Assembly (NCBI RefSeq): GCF_015163075.1
Contig: NZ_JADDXU010000020.1
Span: 1-64,000, forward strand
Reading direction: 5' to 3'
Length of the DNA stretch: 64,000 nt
Source: Streptomyces justiciae
GTDB lineage: Bacteria; Actinomycetota; Actinomycetes; Streptomycetales; Streptomycetaceae
Part shown: positions 47,958 to 57,108 of the stretch, in pieces
How the letters are laid out: every line of letters starts with the position of its first letter
How positions within the stretch are numbered: position 1 is the first letter of the stretch
Notes under the pieces: generated by a model
What the model was told of the DNA's origin: nothing
Seen by the model: the letters and a program-made list of their open reading frames with translations, nothing else
Database searches by the model: none
Translations under genes and position numbers: made by a program

Positions 47958-48294
47958 GCAGGTAAATATGAGAGACGGGTTCGGCTCGTGTCAACCGGGA
48001 TCTTCTGGCGGGGGGGGGGCCTCCTTCGTCGCCAAGGGGGCGGAGGGCGGGGCATATGCATTCACGGATATTCGGTGAAGAATGAAATGCCGCGCCCGTT
48101 CGAATTCACCGGCTCTTCCTTTTCTTCACGAAATGCATTGCACGCATTGGGGTGGCAAGGTCCGTTCTCACAGACACCCCCCAGGTCGAAATGAGGCAAC
48201 GAAACGATCGATTAACTGACGTGTAGCGGAAGGGAATCGTCCCGGCAGTGCACTCCTGGTCACCGTTGTTCACGCACAGCGTCAGGAGGGACCC
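47958..48294. other. Intergenic gap before the copper cluster
   Basis: 337 bases with no supported gene. It contains a run of ten G (48010-48019) and a comparatively AT-rich stretch (48070-48250), which is where the promoter of the copper cluster should lie. GTCAGGAGGG precedes the first gene. No metal-regulator box was recognised. Confidence 0.55.
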
Positions 48295-48969
48295 ATGTCC
48301 TTCTTCGCCAGGGCATCCTGGCCAGGAGACCACCGGGACGAAATAGTCGCGGGCACACTTGTCGCGGCCGTCGTCGTCATACTCGGATACGCCTCCGGCA
48401 TCGGCGTATCCACACCGCCGACCGTCGACACCGCGGCGCCGCCGGCCTCGGAAGCGCCCGCCCGCGAGCCCACTTCCCGCTCCGAGACCGGCCCGTCCGA
48501 CGCCTCCGCCGGAAATACGGGGGCCGGGTCGGCGGGCGGTTACTGGACCGGGCGGAGTGGTGGCGGGATTCCCGTGGTCGGTGTCCCGTCCGACGCGGGT
48601 GGGGGTGGGAGCGGCGGGGACCACGATCACGGCACGGGCGGTACCGGTACCGGCGGGTCCGGAAACGGGTCCCCTTCCCCCTCCCCCTCCCCTTCGCCGA
48701 CCCCGTCACCCACCTCCTCCGACGGCTGTGACGAGGGTGAAGTCCGCCTCGTACAGCCGGTGTTGAACGGGGTGGTGACCCCCGTGACCGGCCTGCTGGA
48801 CGGTCTGCTCGCCCCGGCTTCGGCGAGCCCGTCGCCGTCGCCGTCCCCCTCGCCCTCTTCCTCCACCTCGCCCTCTTCCTCGACCTCGCTCTTGTCCTCC
48901 TCGTCGGCGGACGCTCCCTGCGTCGGTGTCGCGGCCTCGCCCTCGCTGCTGACGGGGCTGCTCCCGTGA
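48295..48969 (+). CDS. Single-pass Gly/Ser/Pro-rich protein of the copper cluster
   Basis: A 224-residue protein. After a short basic N-terminus (MSFFARASWPGDHRDE) comes one hydrophobic span (residues ~17-37), then a Gly/Ser/Pro-rich extracytoplasmic region (SPSPSPSPSPTPSP and a DHDHG stretch). Two Cys lie in the outer part. It has no recognised domain, and the composition is typical of actinobacterial cell-wall spacer proteins. It overlaps copC-copD by 4 bases. CAGGAGGG precedes the ATG. Confidence 0.65.
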   Translation: MSFFARASWPGDHRDEIVAGTLVAAVVVILGYASGIGVSTPPTVDTAAPPASEAPAREPTSRSETGPSDASAGNTGAGSAGGYWTGRSGGGIPVVGVPSDAGGGGSGGDHDHGTGGTGTGGSGNGSPSPSPSPSPTPSPTSSDGCDEGEVRLVQPVLNGVVTPVTGLLDGLLAPASASPSPSPSPSPSSSTSPSSSTSLLSSSSADAPCVGVAASPSLLTGLLP

Positions 48970-50282
48970 GCCGCCGCGTCGCGTCCCTGCTCGGCGGTCT
49001 CCTGGCCGCCCTCGCGCTGCTGTTCCTCGCCGCGCCGGCCGCCTCGGCCCATACGGAGCTGGAGTCGTCCACCCCGGGGAACGGTGCCCGGCTCACCCAC
49101 ACCCCGGCCACCGTGGAGCTGGTCTTCAGCGAGCCCGTCGAACCGGGCGACGTCCACATCGAGGCGGCGGGCAAGCGGCTCGCGGCGTCCCGGGGGAGTG
49201 GCAACGATGCCATCCGGGTCACCGTCCCCAAGAAAAGCACCGGCCAGGACCGACTCACATTGGTTTGGCAGGTACTTGACATGGAGGACGGGCACTCCAC
49301 CTCCGGCACGCTCTCCTTCCCGCTCACCGCGAAGGCCCCGGCCGACACCGCCGCGCCGGCGGTACTGCAACCGGACGGGACCGTGCACACGGCCTGGATC
49401 ACCGCCCGCTGGGTCGGCTACCTCGCCCTCGCCCTCTACGTCGGCGGCCTGGCGTTCCTCGCGCTGCTGTGGCCGCAGGGCACCACCGACCGGCGTACCC
49501 GCCGCATCCTCACCCTCGCCTGGGCCGCAGGTTTCGCGGCGAGCCTGCTCACGCCGGGGTTGCAGAGCGCGTACGGGGCGATGGGCACGCTCGCCGATGT
49601 GTTCCGACGCTCCACCTACGCGGACCTGTCGGCCACCGAGGTCGGTGTCGTCGCCGCCTGCCGGGTGCTGATGTGGGTGCTCGCGGCCGTCGTGCTGGCC
49701 TCCGTCCTGCAGGGCGGCGACCGGGCCGCCCGCTCGCCCGGCTGGCGCGTCGGCGCCCTGGCGGTGGCGCTCGGACTGCTCCGTACGACCGGCATGGCCG
49801 GCCACAACTCCGAGGGGGACCACCCCGGTTGGGGAGCGGTTGCCGACCTGGTCCATCTGCTCGGCGTCTCGCTGTGGCTCGGCGGTCTGACCCTGCTGCT
49901 GCTCGGGGTGCTGCCCCGGCGCCGGCCCGAGGAGCTGTCGGCCGTGGTCTCCGGCTACTCGGCGCTGGCCGGGGGGTCGGTCGCGGCGATCGTGGCAGCC
50001 GGCGCGGTGCTCACCTGGCAGGTCGTCGGGTCGTACGACGCCCTGGTCGGCACCGGGTACGGGCGGCTGCTGCTGGTCAAACTGGCCGTACTGCTCTCGG
50101 TGTTGGCCCTCGCGCACCTCAGCCGCGGCTGGGTGCGGACGCGGCTCGACATCGCCGTACTGCTGCGCGGCGACCGCGCCACCGTACGGCCCTTCGTCCA
50201 CTCGGTCGCGGCCGAGACGGGGCTCGTCCTCGTCGTCCTCGCCGCGACGAGTCTGCTGGTCACGTCCGCTCCCGGCCGCTGA
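48966..50282 (+). CDS. Copper-resistance fusion protein CopC-CopD
   Basis: A 438-residue fusion. The signal peptide is LLGGLLAALALLFLAAPAASA, and the first residues of the mature protein (AHTELESSTPG) include the CopC copper-binding His. The CopC beta-barrel domain follows (residues ~28-120, ending DMEDGHSTSGTLSFP). The second half has about eight membrane helices matching CopD. It likely imports or handles copper at the membrane. GTG start overlaps the previous gene; about 60 bases separate it from the first cupredoxin gene. Confidence 0.87.
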   Translation: MSRRVASLLGGLLAALALLFLAAPAASAHTELESSTPGNGARLTHTPATVELVFSEPVEPGDVHIEAAGKRLAASRGSGNDAIRVTVPKKSTGQDRLTLVWQVLDMEDGHSTSGTLSFPLTAKAPADTAAPAVLQPDGTVHTAWITARWVGYLALALYVGGLAFLALLWPQGTTDRRTRRILTLAWAAGFAASLLTPGLQSAYGAMGTLADVFRRSTYADLSATEVGVVAACRVLMWVLAAVVLASVLQGGDRAARSPGWRVGALAVALGLLRTTGMAGHNSEGDHPGWGAVADLVHLLGVSLWLGGLTLLLLGVLPRRRPEELSAVVSGYSALAGGSVAAIVAAGAVLTWQVVGSYDALVGTGYGRLLLVKLAVLLSVLALAHLSRGWVRTRLDIAVLLRGDRATVRPFVHSVAAETGLVLVVLAATSLLVTSAPGR

Positions 50283-50340
50283 CCGGCGCCTGTCCCACCC
50301 CCTCCCCGCATCGGGGACCTCACAAGGGAGACGCACCACC

Positions 50341-51372
50341 ATGCACACAGAGGAAACCACCGCACCCGCGTCGCACCAGCGGCGGTCCCGGGCGGGCAAC
50401 CGCGTGCTGCTGGCCACCGGTCTGGGCGCGGGCCTCGCGGCCGTCGCCGGGCTCGGCCTGCTCCAGGCGTCCGCCGGGGCCGCGACCCCGCAGCACGCGG
50501 CACCCGCCGCCGCGGCCCAGCCGATGGCGGACATGGACCACTCGGCCACCGAGGCCGACGCGGCCGACCACACCATCGAGATCAAGGACTACAAGTACGC
50601 CCAGCCGAAGCTGACGGTGAAGGTCGGCGACACCGTGAAGTGGGTCAACGAGGACACCGCTCCGCACACGGTGACCACCACCAGCGGCCCGGCGAAGTTC
50701 GACTCCGGGAACCTGCAGAAGGGCGACAGCTGGTCGTACACCTTCACCAAGGCCGGTACCTACGAGTACTACTGCGCGGTCCACCCAGACATGACGGCCT
50801 CGATCACGGTGGTCGCCGACGACGACTCGGGCTCCTCCGGCGGTTCGAGCGGCGGGTCGACGGGCGGCAGCACGGGCGGGTCGACGGGCGGTAGCACGGG
50901 GGGTTCGACCGGCGGGTCCACGGGTGGCGGCACGGGTGGCTCCACCGGGGGTTCGACCGGCGGGTCCACCGGTGGTTCGACAGGGGGTTCGACCGGCGGA
51001 GGTGGCGGCGGCGACGAGAGTTGCGTCAGCGTCCAGCAGGTGCTGCTGCCGATCCTGCGGCACCTCAACTCGGCGCACCTGGAGGAGTCCCCGGGGCAGC
51101 AGGTGAAGGACGCGCTCGAACTGGACAGCTACCTCAAGATGCACACCGTGTGGCTGGAGTCGATCCTCACGCCCGCGGTGAACGGCGTCGGCAGCGTCTC
51201 GGACGACACCCTGAGCGTGCTGTTGCAGCACATCAACTCGGCGCACCTGGAGGAGTCGCTGGGGCAGCAGGTCGCGGACCTGCTCAACGTCGACTCCTAC
51301 ATCAAGATGCACACCGTCTGGGCCGAGCACCTGCTCGCCCCGACCGAGGACTACGTCACCAACTCCTGCTGA
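50341..51372 (+). CDS. Cupredoxin-domain protein with duplicated C-terminal HLEES repeat
   Basis: A 343-residue exported protein. A signal/anchor near residues 20-42 is followed by a plastocyanin-like domain (~78-160) in which the type 1 copper ligands can be seen: His in DTAPHTVTT, then Cys, His and Met in YYCAVHPDM. A Gly/Ser/Thr tandem-repeat linker (STGG units) comes next. The C-terminus (residues ~229-338) holds two copies of a ~50-residue segment, each with SAHLEES, GQQV and KMHTVW. This duplicated domain was not recognised. It lies in the copper cluster. Confidence 0.78.
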   Translation: MHTEETTAPASHQRRSRAGNRVLLATGLGAGLAAVAGLGLLQASAGAATPQHAAPAAAAQPMADMDHSATEADAADHTIEIKDYKYAQPKLTVKVGDTVKWVNEDTAPHTVTTTSGPAKFDSGNLQKGDSWSYTFTKAGTYEYYCAVHPDMTASITVVADDDSGSSGGSSGGSTGGSTGGSTGGSTGGSTGGSTGGGTGGSTGGSTGGSTGGSTGGSTGGGGGGDESCVSVQQVLLPILRHLNSAHLEESPGQQVKDALELDSYLKMHTVWLESILTPAVNGVGSVSDDTLSVLLQHINSAHLEESLGQQVADLLNVDSYIKMHTVWAEHLLAPTEDYVTNSC

Positions 51373-51463
51373 CGTCCCCACGGCAGGACGCGAACGCGAC
51401 GGGCTGGCCGAGTCGCAGTCGGCCGGCCCGCCGCTCTCCTGATTCTTCCAACGAGGTGCCGAG

Positions 51464-51976
51464 ATGACCACCGAGACTCTGCCCACAGCCACGCTGCCGC
51501 CGCCCCGGCCGGGGCCCGACTGGCTGCCCGACCCCGGCACCTACGGGGCCGCTCCGGACCGCTGCATCGTCGAACTGACCGCGCGTCTGGGCCCGTTGAC
51601 GACACTGCGCCGCCGGCTCACCGCCCTGGACGCGACCCTGACCGTGGCGCCCGACTCCGACGACTGCGTGCTGAGCCTGGAGCTGGCCGGCCGGCTGCTC
51701 GCCGGCAGGACGCTCACCTTCGTCAGCACCAGCCTCACGCCCACCGACGAGGCCACCCGGCTGCACGTCCCCGGTGAACTCGCCCTGGCCGGCCCGGCCG
51801 AGGTCGTGTTCGGCTTCCGTGTCGTCGAGCGCACCGCCGACCGGCTGCTGGTCCTCGGCACGCTCCGGCTGTCGTACCGGCCGCTGCGCCGCAAGACCGG
51901 CCTCACCCTGCCCCGCACCCGCCCCGCAGCCCGCATCCGGCTGCTCGTCGCCGCGGAGTTCACATGCCCCGCCTGA
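51464..51976 (+). CDS. YceI-like protein
   Basis: A 170-residue protein that resembles the YceI lipocalin-like family, though diverged: PDPGTYGAAPDRCIVELTA opens the barrel and LLVLGTLRLSYRP matches the G-x-L-T-I region. YceI proteins bind isoprenoid lipids. There is no signal peptide, and the histidines of classic YceI are missing. The gene overlaps the next cupredoxin gene by 13 bases. Confidence 0.55.
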   Translation: MTTETLPTATLPPPRPGPDWLPDPGTYGAAPDRCIVELTARLGPLTTLRRRLTALDATLTVAPDSDDCVLSLELAGRLLAGRTLTFVSTSLTPTDEATRLHVPGELALAGPAEVVFGFRVVERTADRLLVLGTLRLSYRPLRRKTGLTLPRTRPAARIRLLVAAEFTCPA

Positions 51977-52671
51977 CCGTCCCGCGCACCCTGCTCGCCG
52001 CCTTCCTCGTGGCCGCGCCCTGCACCGTGCTGCCCGCCTCCCCGGCCGAGGCCGCCACCCACCAGGTCCTCATGTCCGGGTACGCGTTCAGCCCCCGGTC
52101 GCTCACCATCACCGCCGGGGACACCGTCACCTGGACCAACCAGGACCAGGCCCCGCACGACGTGAAGACCACCTCCGGCCCCGCCTCCGTCCACTCGCCG
52201 ATGCTGAACAAGGGCGGCAGCTGGAGCCACACCTTCACCACCGCGGGGAGCTACGGCTACGTCTGCACGGTGCACCCGGACATGACCGCCCAGCTGGTGG
52301 TGAAGCCGGCCGCGGCGCCCGCTCCGACCCAGCACCAGCACCAGCACCCGACGACCTCCGCCCCGACCCAGGCCCGCACCACCCGGCCCGCCGCCTCGGC
52401 GGAGCCGTCCCGGCACATGAGCCACTCCGAGGAGTCGTCTAAGGAGTCGTCTTCGGCCGAGGCCGCCGTCCCCGCCTCGCCGGACACCCCGTCCCCCAGC
52501 GCCTCCGCGGCCACGCAGCCGGCCGCGATCGACGCCCAGGCCGCCGCCTCCGCGGCCCGCCCGCTGGACCCGCTGCTGCTCCTCACCGGGGTGATCGCGG
52601 GGGTCGCCGTCCTGTGTCTGCTGCTGGTCGGCTCGCGCGCGGCCGCCCGGGGAGAGGGGGAGCGCGGCTGA
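51964..52671 (+). CDS. Membrane-anchored cupredoxin
   Basis: A 235-residue protein. After a signal peptide (LLAAFLVAAPCTVLPAS) comes a plastocyanin-like domain (~30-115) with His in QAPHDVKTTSG and Cys-His-Met in VCTVHPDM as type 1 copper ligands. A His/Gln/Pro/Ser-rich linker leads to a C-terminal hydrophobic span (LLLLTGVIAGVAVLCLLLVG). It is a second copper-protein in the cluster and could carry electrons or copper at the outer face of the membrane. Confidence 0.82.
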   Translation: MPRLTVPRTLLAAFLVAAPCTVLPASPAEAATHQVLMSGYAFSPRSLTITAGDTVTWTNQDQAPHDVKTTSGPASVHSPMLNKGGSWSHTFTTAGSYGYVCTVHPDMTAQLVVKPAAAPAPTQHQHQHPTTSAPTQARTTRPAASAEPSRHMSHSEESSKESSSAEAAVPASPDTPSPSASAATQPAAIDAQAAASAARPLDPLLLLTGVIAGVAVLCLLLVGSRAAARGEGERG

Positions 52672-52741
52672 GGAATAGCGGGGGCGTGGTGGTCGTTCAG
52701 GGGTATAGTTGAACGGTCAACAACTTGGAGGATGATCGGCC

Positions 52742-53833
52742 ATGCAGTTCGGGATTTTCAGCGTCGGTGACGTCACTCCGGACCCCACCACGGGCCGGAC
52801 GCCGACCGAGCGCGAGCGCATCAAGGCCATGGTCGCCATCGCGCTGAAGGCCGAGGAGGTCGGGCTCGACGTCTTCGCGACCGGCGAGCACCACAACCCG
52901 CCCTTCGTGCCGTCCTCGCCGACCACCATGCTCGGCTACATCGCCGCCCAGACCGAGCGGCTCGTGCTGTCCACCTCCACGACCCTCATCACCACCAACG
53001 ACCCCGTGAAGATCGCCGAGGACTTCGCGATGCTCCAGCACCTGGCCGACGGGCGCGTCGACCTGATGATGGGGCGCGGGAACACCGGGCCGGTCTACCC
53101 GTGGTTCGGGCAGGACATCCGGCAGGGCATCAACCTCGCCGTCGAGAACTACGCCCTGCTGCGCCGGCTGTGGCGCGAGGACGTCGTCGACTGGGAGGGG
53201 AAGTTCCGTACGCCGCTCCAGGGGTTCACCTCCACCCCGCGGCCGCTGGACGACGTACCGCCGTTCGTCTGGCACGGCTCCATCCGCTCGCCCGAGATCG
53301 CCGAGCAGGCCGCCTTCTACGGCGACGGCTTCTTCCACAACAACATCTTCTGGCCGGCCGACCACACCAAGCGGATGGTCGAGCTGTACCGGACGCGGTA
53401 CGCCCACTACGGGCACGGCACCCCCGAGCAGGCCATCGTCGGCCTCGGCGGGCAGGTGTTCATGCGGGCCAGGTCGCAGGACGCGGTACGGGAGTTCCGG
53501 CCGTACTTCGACAACGCGCCCGTGTACGGACACGGACCGTCCCTGGAGGACTTCACCGACCAGACGCCGCTGACCGTGGGCTCGCCGCAGGAGGTCATCG
53601 AGAAGACGCTGGCCTTCCGCGAGTACGCCGGTGACTACCAGCGCCAGCTGTTCCTGGTGGACCACGCCGGGCTGCCGCTGAAGACGGTCCTCGAACAGCT
53701 CGACATCCTCGGCGAGGAGGTCGTTCCGGTGCTGCGCGAGGAGTTCGCTAAGGGACGCCCGGACGATGTGCCGGAGGCGCCTACCCATGCGTCGCTGCTG
53801 GCCGCCGTGAAGAAGGAGACTGTGTCGTCATGA
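52742..53833 (+). CDS. LLM-class flavin-dependent oxidoreductase (luciferase-like)
   Basis: A 363-residue TIM-barrel flavin monooxygenase, of the CE1758-type FMN-dependent luciferase-like family. It has LDVFATGEHHNPPF, LADGRVDLMMGRGN, and a late WHGSIRSPEIAEQAAFYGDG. The ATG is preceded by GGAGGATGATC. It overlaps the next gene, an FMN reductase, by 4 bases, so the two form a two-component flavin monooxygenase. The substrate is unknown. Confidence 0.9.
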   Translation: MQFGIFSVGDVTPDPTTGRTPTERERIKAMVAIALKAEEVGLDVFATGEHHNPPFVPSSPTTMLGYIAAQTERLVLSTSTTLITTNDPVKIAEDFAMLQHLADGRVDLMMGRGNTGPVYPWFGQDIRQGINLAVENYALLRRLWREDVVDWEGKFRTPLQGFTSTPRPLDDVPPFVWHGSIRSPEIAEQAAFYGDGFFHNNIFWPADHTKRMVELYRTRYAHYGHGTPEQAIVGLGGQVFMRARSQDAVREFRPYFDNAPVYGHGPSLEDFTDQTPLTVGSPQEVIEKTLAFREYAGDYQRQLFLVDHAGLPLKTVLEQLDILGEEVVPVLREEFAKGRPDDVPEAPTHASLLAAVKKETVSS

Positions 53834-54543
53834 AGCTTGTCGTCGTCTCGGCGGGGCTGAGCGTGCCCTCGTCCACGCGGTTGCTCGCCGATCGGCTGGC
53901 CACGGCCGTGAAGCGGGAGACACCCGTCGACGTGCGGGTCGTCGAGCTGCGGGAGCTCGCCGTGGAGATCGCGCATTTCTTCACCAACGGGTTCCCGGGC
54001 AAGGCACTGGCCGCCGCGCAGGAGGCGGTGGCCGGGGCCGACGGGCTGATCGTCGTCACGCCGGTGTTCTCCGCCTCGTACAGCGGGCTGTTCAAGTCCT
54101 TCTTCGACGTCCTCGACAAGGACGCGCTGGTCGGGAAGCCGGTGCTCGTCGCCGCGACCGGGGGCAGCGCGCGGCACTCACTCGTGCTGGAGCACGCGCT
54201 GCGGCCGCTGTTCGCCTACCTGCGGGCCGTGGTCGTGCCGACCGCCGTCTACGCCGCGTCCGAGGACTGGGGCGCGGAGGGGCTGGAGGGGCGGATCGAG
54301 CGGGCTGCGGGGGAGCTGGCGGGGCTGATGGCGGGGTTGTCGTCGTCGTTGTCGGTCTCGGGGAGGTCGGCGGTGGGTGCGGCGGGTGCGGCGGGTGCGT
54401 CGGGTGCGGCGGGTGCGGCTGTGGAGTCGCCGGGTACGTCGCGTGCGGCTTCGGAGGTGCCGGCTGCGCGGGGCGGGGGCGACGCTGGGTTCGAGGTCGT
54501 GCCCTTCGCCGAGCAGCTGGCCGCGCTGGCGCCCAAGCGGTGA
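53830..54543 (+). CDS. FMN reductase (CE1759 family)
   Basis: A 237-residue flavodoxin-fold reductase: LVVVSAGLSVPSSTRLLADRL supplies the phosphate loop, and VVTPVFSASYSGLFKSFFDVL is the flavin-binding region. The residues from about 178 to 215 are a (GCGGGT)n low-complexity insert (AAGAAGASGAAGAA). It supplies reduced FMN to the monooxygenase, from which it is translationally coupled by an ATGA overlap. Confidence 0.9.
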   Translation: MKLVVVSAGLSVPSSTRLLADRLATAVKRETPVDVRVVELRELAVEIAHFFTNGFPGKALAAAQEAVAGADGLIVVTPVFSASYSGLFKSFFDVLDKDALVGKPVLVAATGGSARHSLVLEHALRPLFAYLRAVVVPTAVYAASEDWGAEGLEGRIERAAGELAGLMAGLSSSLSVSGRSAVGAAGAAGASGAAGAAVESPGTSRAASEVPAARGGGDAGFEVVPFAEQLAALAPKR

Positions 54544-54660
54544 GAAGACGGTAGGGGTACGGGGTGCGGTTGCCTCTGTGACGGTGAGAGAGGGGTAAAA
54601 AGGCTGATCGTCGGGTCGCTCACCCGGCTGAACCGGCGGATGCCTTGGCAGTATGGAGGC

Positions 54661-55428
54661 GTGCCTCAGACCGTGCTGCTCGCCGAAGACGACCGCGCCA
54701 TCCGTCATGCGCTGGAGCGCGCCCTCACCCTGGAGGGCTACCGGGTCACCGCGGTCGCCGACGGGGTCGAGGCGCTCGCGCAGGCCCACCGCACCCCGCC
54801 GGACGTGCTGGTCCTCGACGTGATGATGCCCGGCATCGACGGGCTCCAGGTGTGCCGGGTGCTGCGGGCCGAGGGCGACCGGACGCCGATCCTGATGCTG
54901 ACGGCGCTCGTGGAGACCCAGGACCGGATCGCCGGCCTTGACGCGGGCGCCGACGACTATGTGCTGAAGCCGTTCGACGTCGAAGAGGTCTTCGCCCGGC
55001 TGCGGGCGCTGTTGCGGCGGACGGGTGGTGCGGGGGTGAGCGGGAGCGCGAGTGGGGGCTCTCCCGGTGGGGCGAACGGAGCTGCGGGTTCCGGGCCTGT
55101 CGACGTGGCCCAGAAGGTCGTACCCGAGCGGTATCTCGAAGCCGCCGGGCTGCGGATGGATCCGCAGGCGCGGCGGGCCTGGCGGGACGGGCGGGAGCTG
55201 GAGCTGACCCGTACCGAGTTCGAGCTGCTGGAGCTGCTCGTCCGCAACGCCGGGATCGTGCTCGACCACTCGACCATCTACGACCGGATCTGGGGCTACG
55301 ACTTCGGGCCCGGGTCGAAGAACCTCGCCGTCTACGTCGGCTATCTGCGGCGCAAGCTCGACGAGCCGGGGGCGCCGCAGCTGATCCACACCGTGCGCGG
55401 CGTGGGGTACGTGCTGCGGGAGGACTGA
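54661..55428 (+). CDS. OmpR-family response regulator
   Basis: A 255-residue response regulator. The receiver has the acidic pocket AEDDRAIRHAL, phosphoacceptor Asp near 53 in LVLDVMMPG, and the lysine KPFDVEEVF; the winged helix ends EPGAPQLIHTVRGVGYVL. An extended Gly/Ser-rich linker separates the domains. The GTG was chosen because it opens the receiver domain (VPQTVLLAEDD). Its partner kinase begins directly after its stop. Confidence 0.95.
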   Translation: MPQTVLLAEDDRAIRHALERALTLEGYRVTAVADGVEALAQAHRTPPDVLVLDVMMPGIDGLQVCRVLRAEGDRTPILMLTALVETQDRIAGLDAGADDYVLKPFDVEEVFARLRALLRRTGGAGVSGSASGGSPGGANGAAGSGPVDVAQKVVPERYLEAAGLRMDPQARRAWRDGRELELTRTEFELLELLVRNAGIVLDHSTIYDRIWGYDFGPGSKNLAVYVGYLRRKLDEPGAPQLIHTVRGVGYVLRED

Positions 55429-56844
55429 GTGGGACGCCTCGCGCGGCTGCTGCGTCGGCGGCGGCCCGGGCTGGTGTCCCTCGGGACCACGTTCGCCGTC
55501 TCCTTCGCGGCCGTCACCGCCGCCGTCACCGTGCTCGTCGGCATCCTCTCCTACAGCGCGGCCGCCCGGCTGGTCCGCGTCGACCAGCAGTCCGTGTTCG
55601 ACGAGGTCGTGCAGGATCTGCGGGACGAGGTGCGGCAGCACCGGATGTCGCCGGAGGACTTCTCGTCGTCGGCGCCGGGGCATGATCTGGTGCGGCCTGC
55701 CCGTACGGACGTGCAGGTGCTGGGGGCGGACGGGTCCGTCGTCGATCCCGGTAGTCCTGGGCTGCCGGTCACCGATGCGGATCGGGTTGTCGCGCGGGCC
55801 TCCGACGCCGGGGAGCTGACCGAGCACAAGGACGTCGACGTCGGCAGCGACGTGTATCGCGTGGCGACCGTGTCGCTCGGGGGTGGGCGGGGGGCCGTGC
55901 AGGTCGCCCAGGAGTTCAGTGACACCGAGGATCTGTTGCAGGCGCTTCAGCAGCGGACGCTCATTCTCATGGCGGCCGTGGTGGTGGGTGCCGGGTTGTT
56001 CGGGTGGTGGCTGGCTCGGCGGATCACTCGGCGATTGGTTGTTCTTACGGGTGCTGCGGAGGACGTCGCTCGTACTCGGCGGCTGGGAGTTCAGGTGCCG
56101 GTGACGGGTTATGACGAGGTGGGGCGGCTCGGGCGGGCCTTCGACCGGATGCTCGGGAGGCTCGCGCAGTCGGAGGAGGATCAGCGGCGGCTGGTGCAGG
56201 ACGCCGGGCATGAGCTTCGTACGCCGTTGACCTCGTTGCGGACCAATATCTCGCTGTTGCGGCGGATCGACGAGTTGCCTCCTGAGACTCGGGAGGAGTT
56301 GGTTGCCGACCTTGGGCAGGAGGCGCGGGAACTCACTGATTTGGTCAATGAGTTGGTCGAGCTGGCCGCCGGGCAGTCTGATACCGAGCCGCCTCAGCGG
56401 GTGGATCTCGCCGACATCGCGGAGGACGTGGCGGGGGTGGCTCGGCGGCGTACCGGGCGGGAGATCCTCGTGCGGGCCAGCGGGGACACGTCGACCGATG
56501 GGCGGCCGGGGATGTTGACCCGGGCGGTGTCCAACCTCGTGGAGAACGCGGTGAAGTTCGACCGGGAGGGGCGGGGGCCGGTGGAGATTCGGGTGGCTGG
56601 GCCTGCGCGGGCCGGGGTGGTGCGGGTGGAGGTGCTGGATCGGGGGCCCGGGATGGGGGACGAGGATCTCGTGCGGGTCTTTGATCGGTTCTATCGGGCT
56701 GCGGATGCTCGGTCGTTGCCGGGGTCTGGGCTGGGGCTGTCGATCGTGCGGGAGGTTGCGTTGGCGCATGGGGGTGCGCCGTTCGCCGTTCGGCGGGACG
56801 GGGGCGGGATGGTTATCGGGTTCACCGTGGGGGGCGGGGTCTGA
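55429..56844 (+). CDS. Sensor histidine kinase, HAMP type
   Basis: A 471-residue kinase with two membrane spans (LGTTFAVSFAAVTAAVTVLV near residues 18-40 and LILMAAVVVGAGLFGWWLA near 178-198), an extracytoplasmic domain between them, HAMP, and the phosphorylation His in DAGHELRTPLTSLRTNI near 260. N box NLVENAVKFDREG, G1 DRGPGMGDEDL and G2 GSGLGLSIVREV follow. It resembles MprB/CseC-type kinases. The signal is unknown. Confidence 0.95.
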   Translation: MGRLARLLRRRRPGLVSLGTTFAVSFAAVTAAVTVLVGILSYSAAARLVRVDQQSVFDEVVQDLRDEVRQHRMSPEDFSSSAPGHDLVRPARTDVQVLGADGSVVDPGSPGLPVTDADRVVARASDAGELTEHKDVDVGSDVYRVATVSLGGGRGAVQVAQEFSDTEDLLQALQQRTLILMAAVVVGAGLFGWWLARRITRRLVVLTGAAEDVARTRRLGVQVPVTGYDEVGRLGRAFDRMLGRLAQSEEDQRRLVQDAGHELRTPLTSLRTNISLLRRIDELPPETREELVADLGQEARELTDLVNELVELAAGQSDTEPPQRVDLADIAEDVAGVARRRTGREILVRASGDTSTDGRPGMLTRAVSNLVENAVKFDREGRGPVEIRVAGPARAGVVRVEVLDRGPGMGDEDLVRVFDRFYRAADARSLPGSGLGLSIVREVALAHGGAPFAVRRDGGGMVIGFTVGGGV

Positions 56845-57108
56845 GCCGCGGGTGCGGGTGCGGGTGCGGGTGCGTTCGGGTTCGCGTTTGCGCGGTTCGG
56901 TTCGTTGGGGGTCGGGGCCGTGCCGGGGGGTGTCCGTCCTCGGAACGGCGCGGAATCGGGCGTTCAGATAAGGCGCCCGTGTTGACGCGCCAACCGCTGC
57001 GGGCGGACACCCCCCGACACGTCCCCTTCCCGCCGTTGCGCGCTTGCGGGGCCGTGCCACCTGGGGAGGGATGGGGCGTTGCATCATCCGTTTCCCGGGA
57101 GGCCCGCC

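Noticed and set aside
48010..48019. Run of ten G as a regulatory slip site
   Set aside because: It lies outside any gene, and a homopolymer of this kind is prone to sequencing error; nothing else supports a function.
50850..51005. Gly/Ser/Thr repeats as a DNA tandem repeat of special interest
   Set aside because: This is the coding linker of the cupredoxin protein (STGG units), an ordinary low-complexity spacer.
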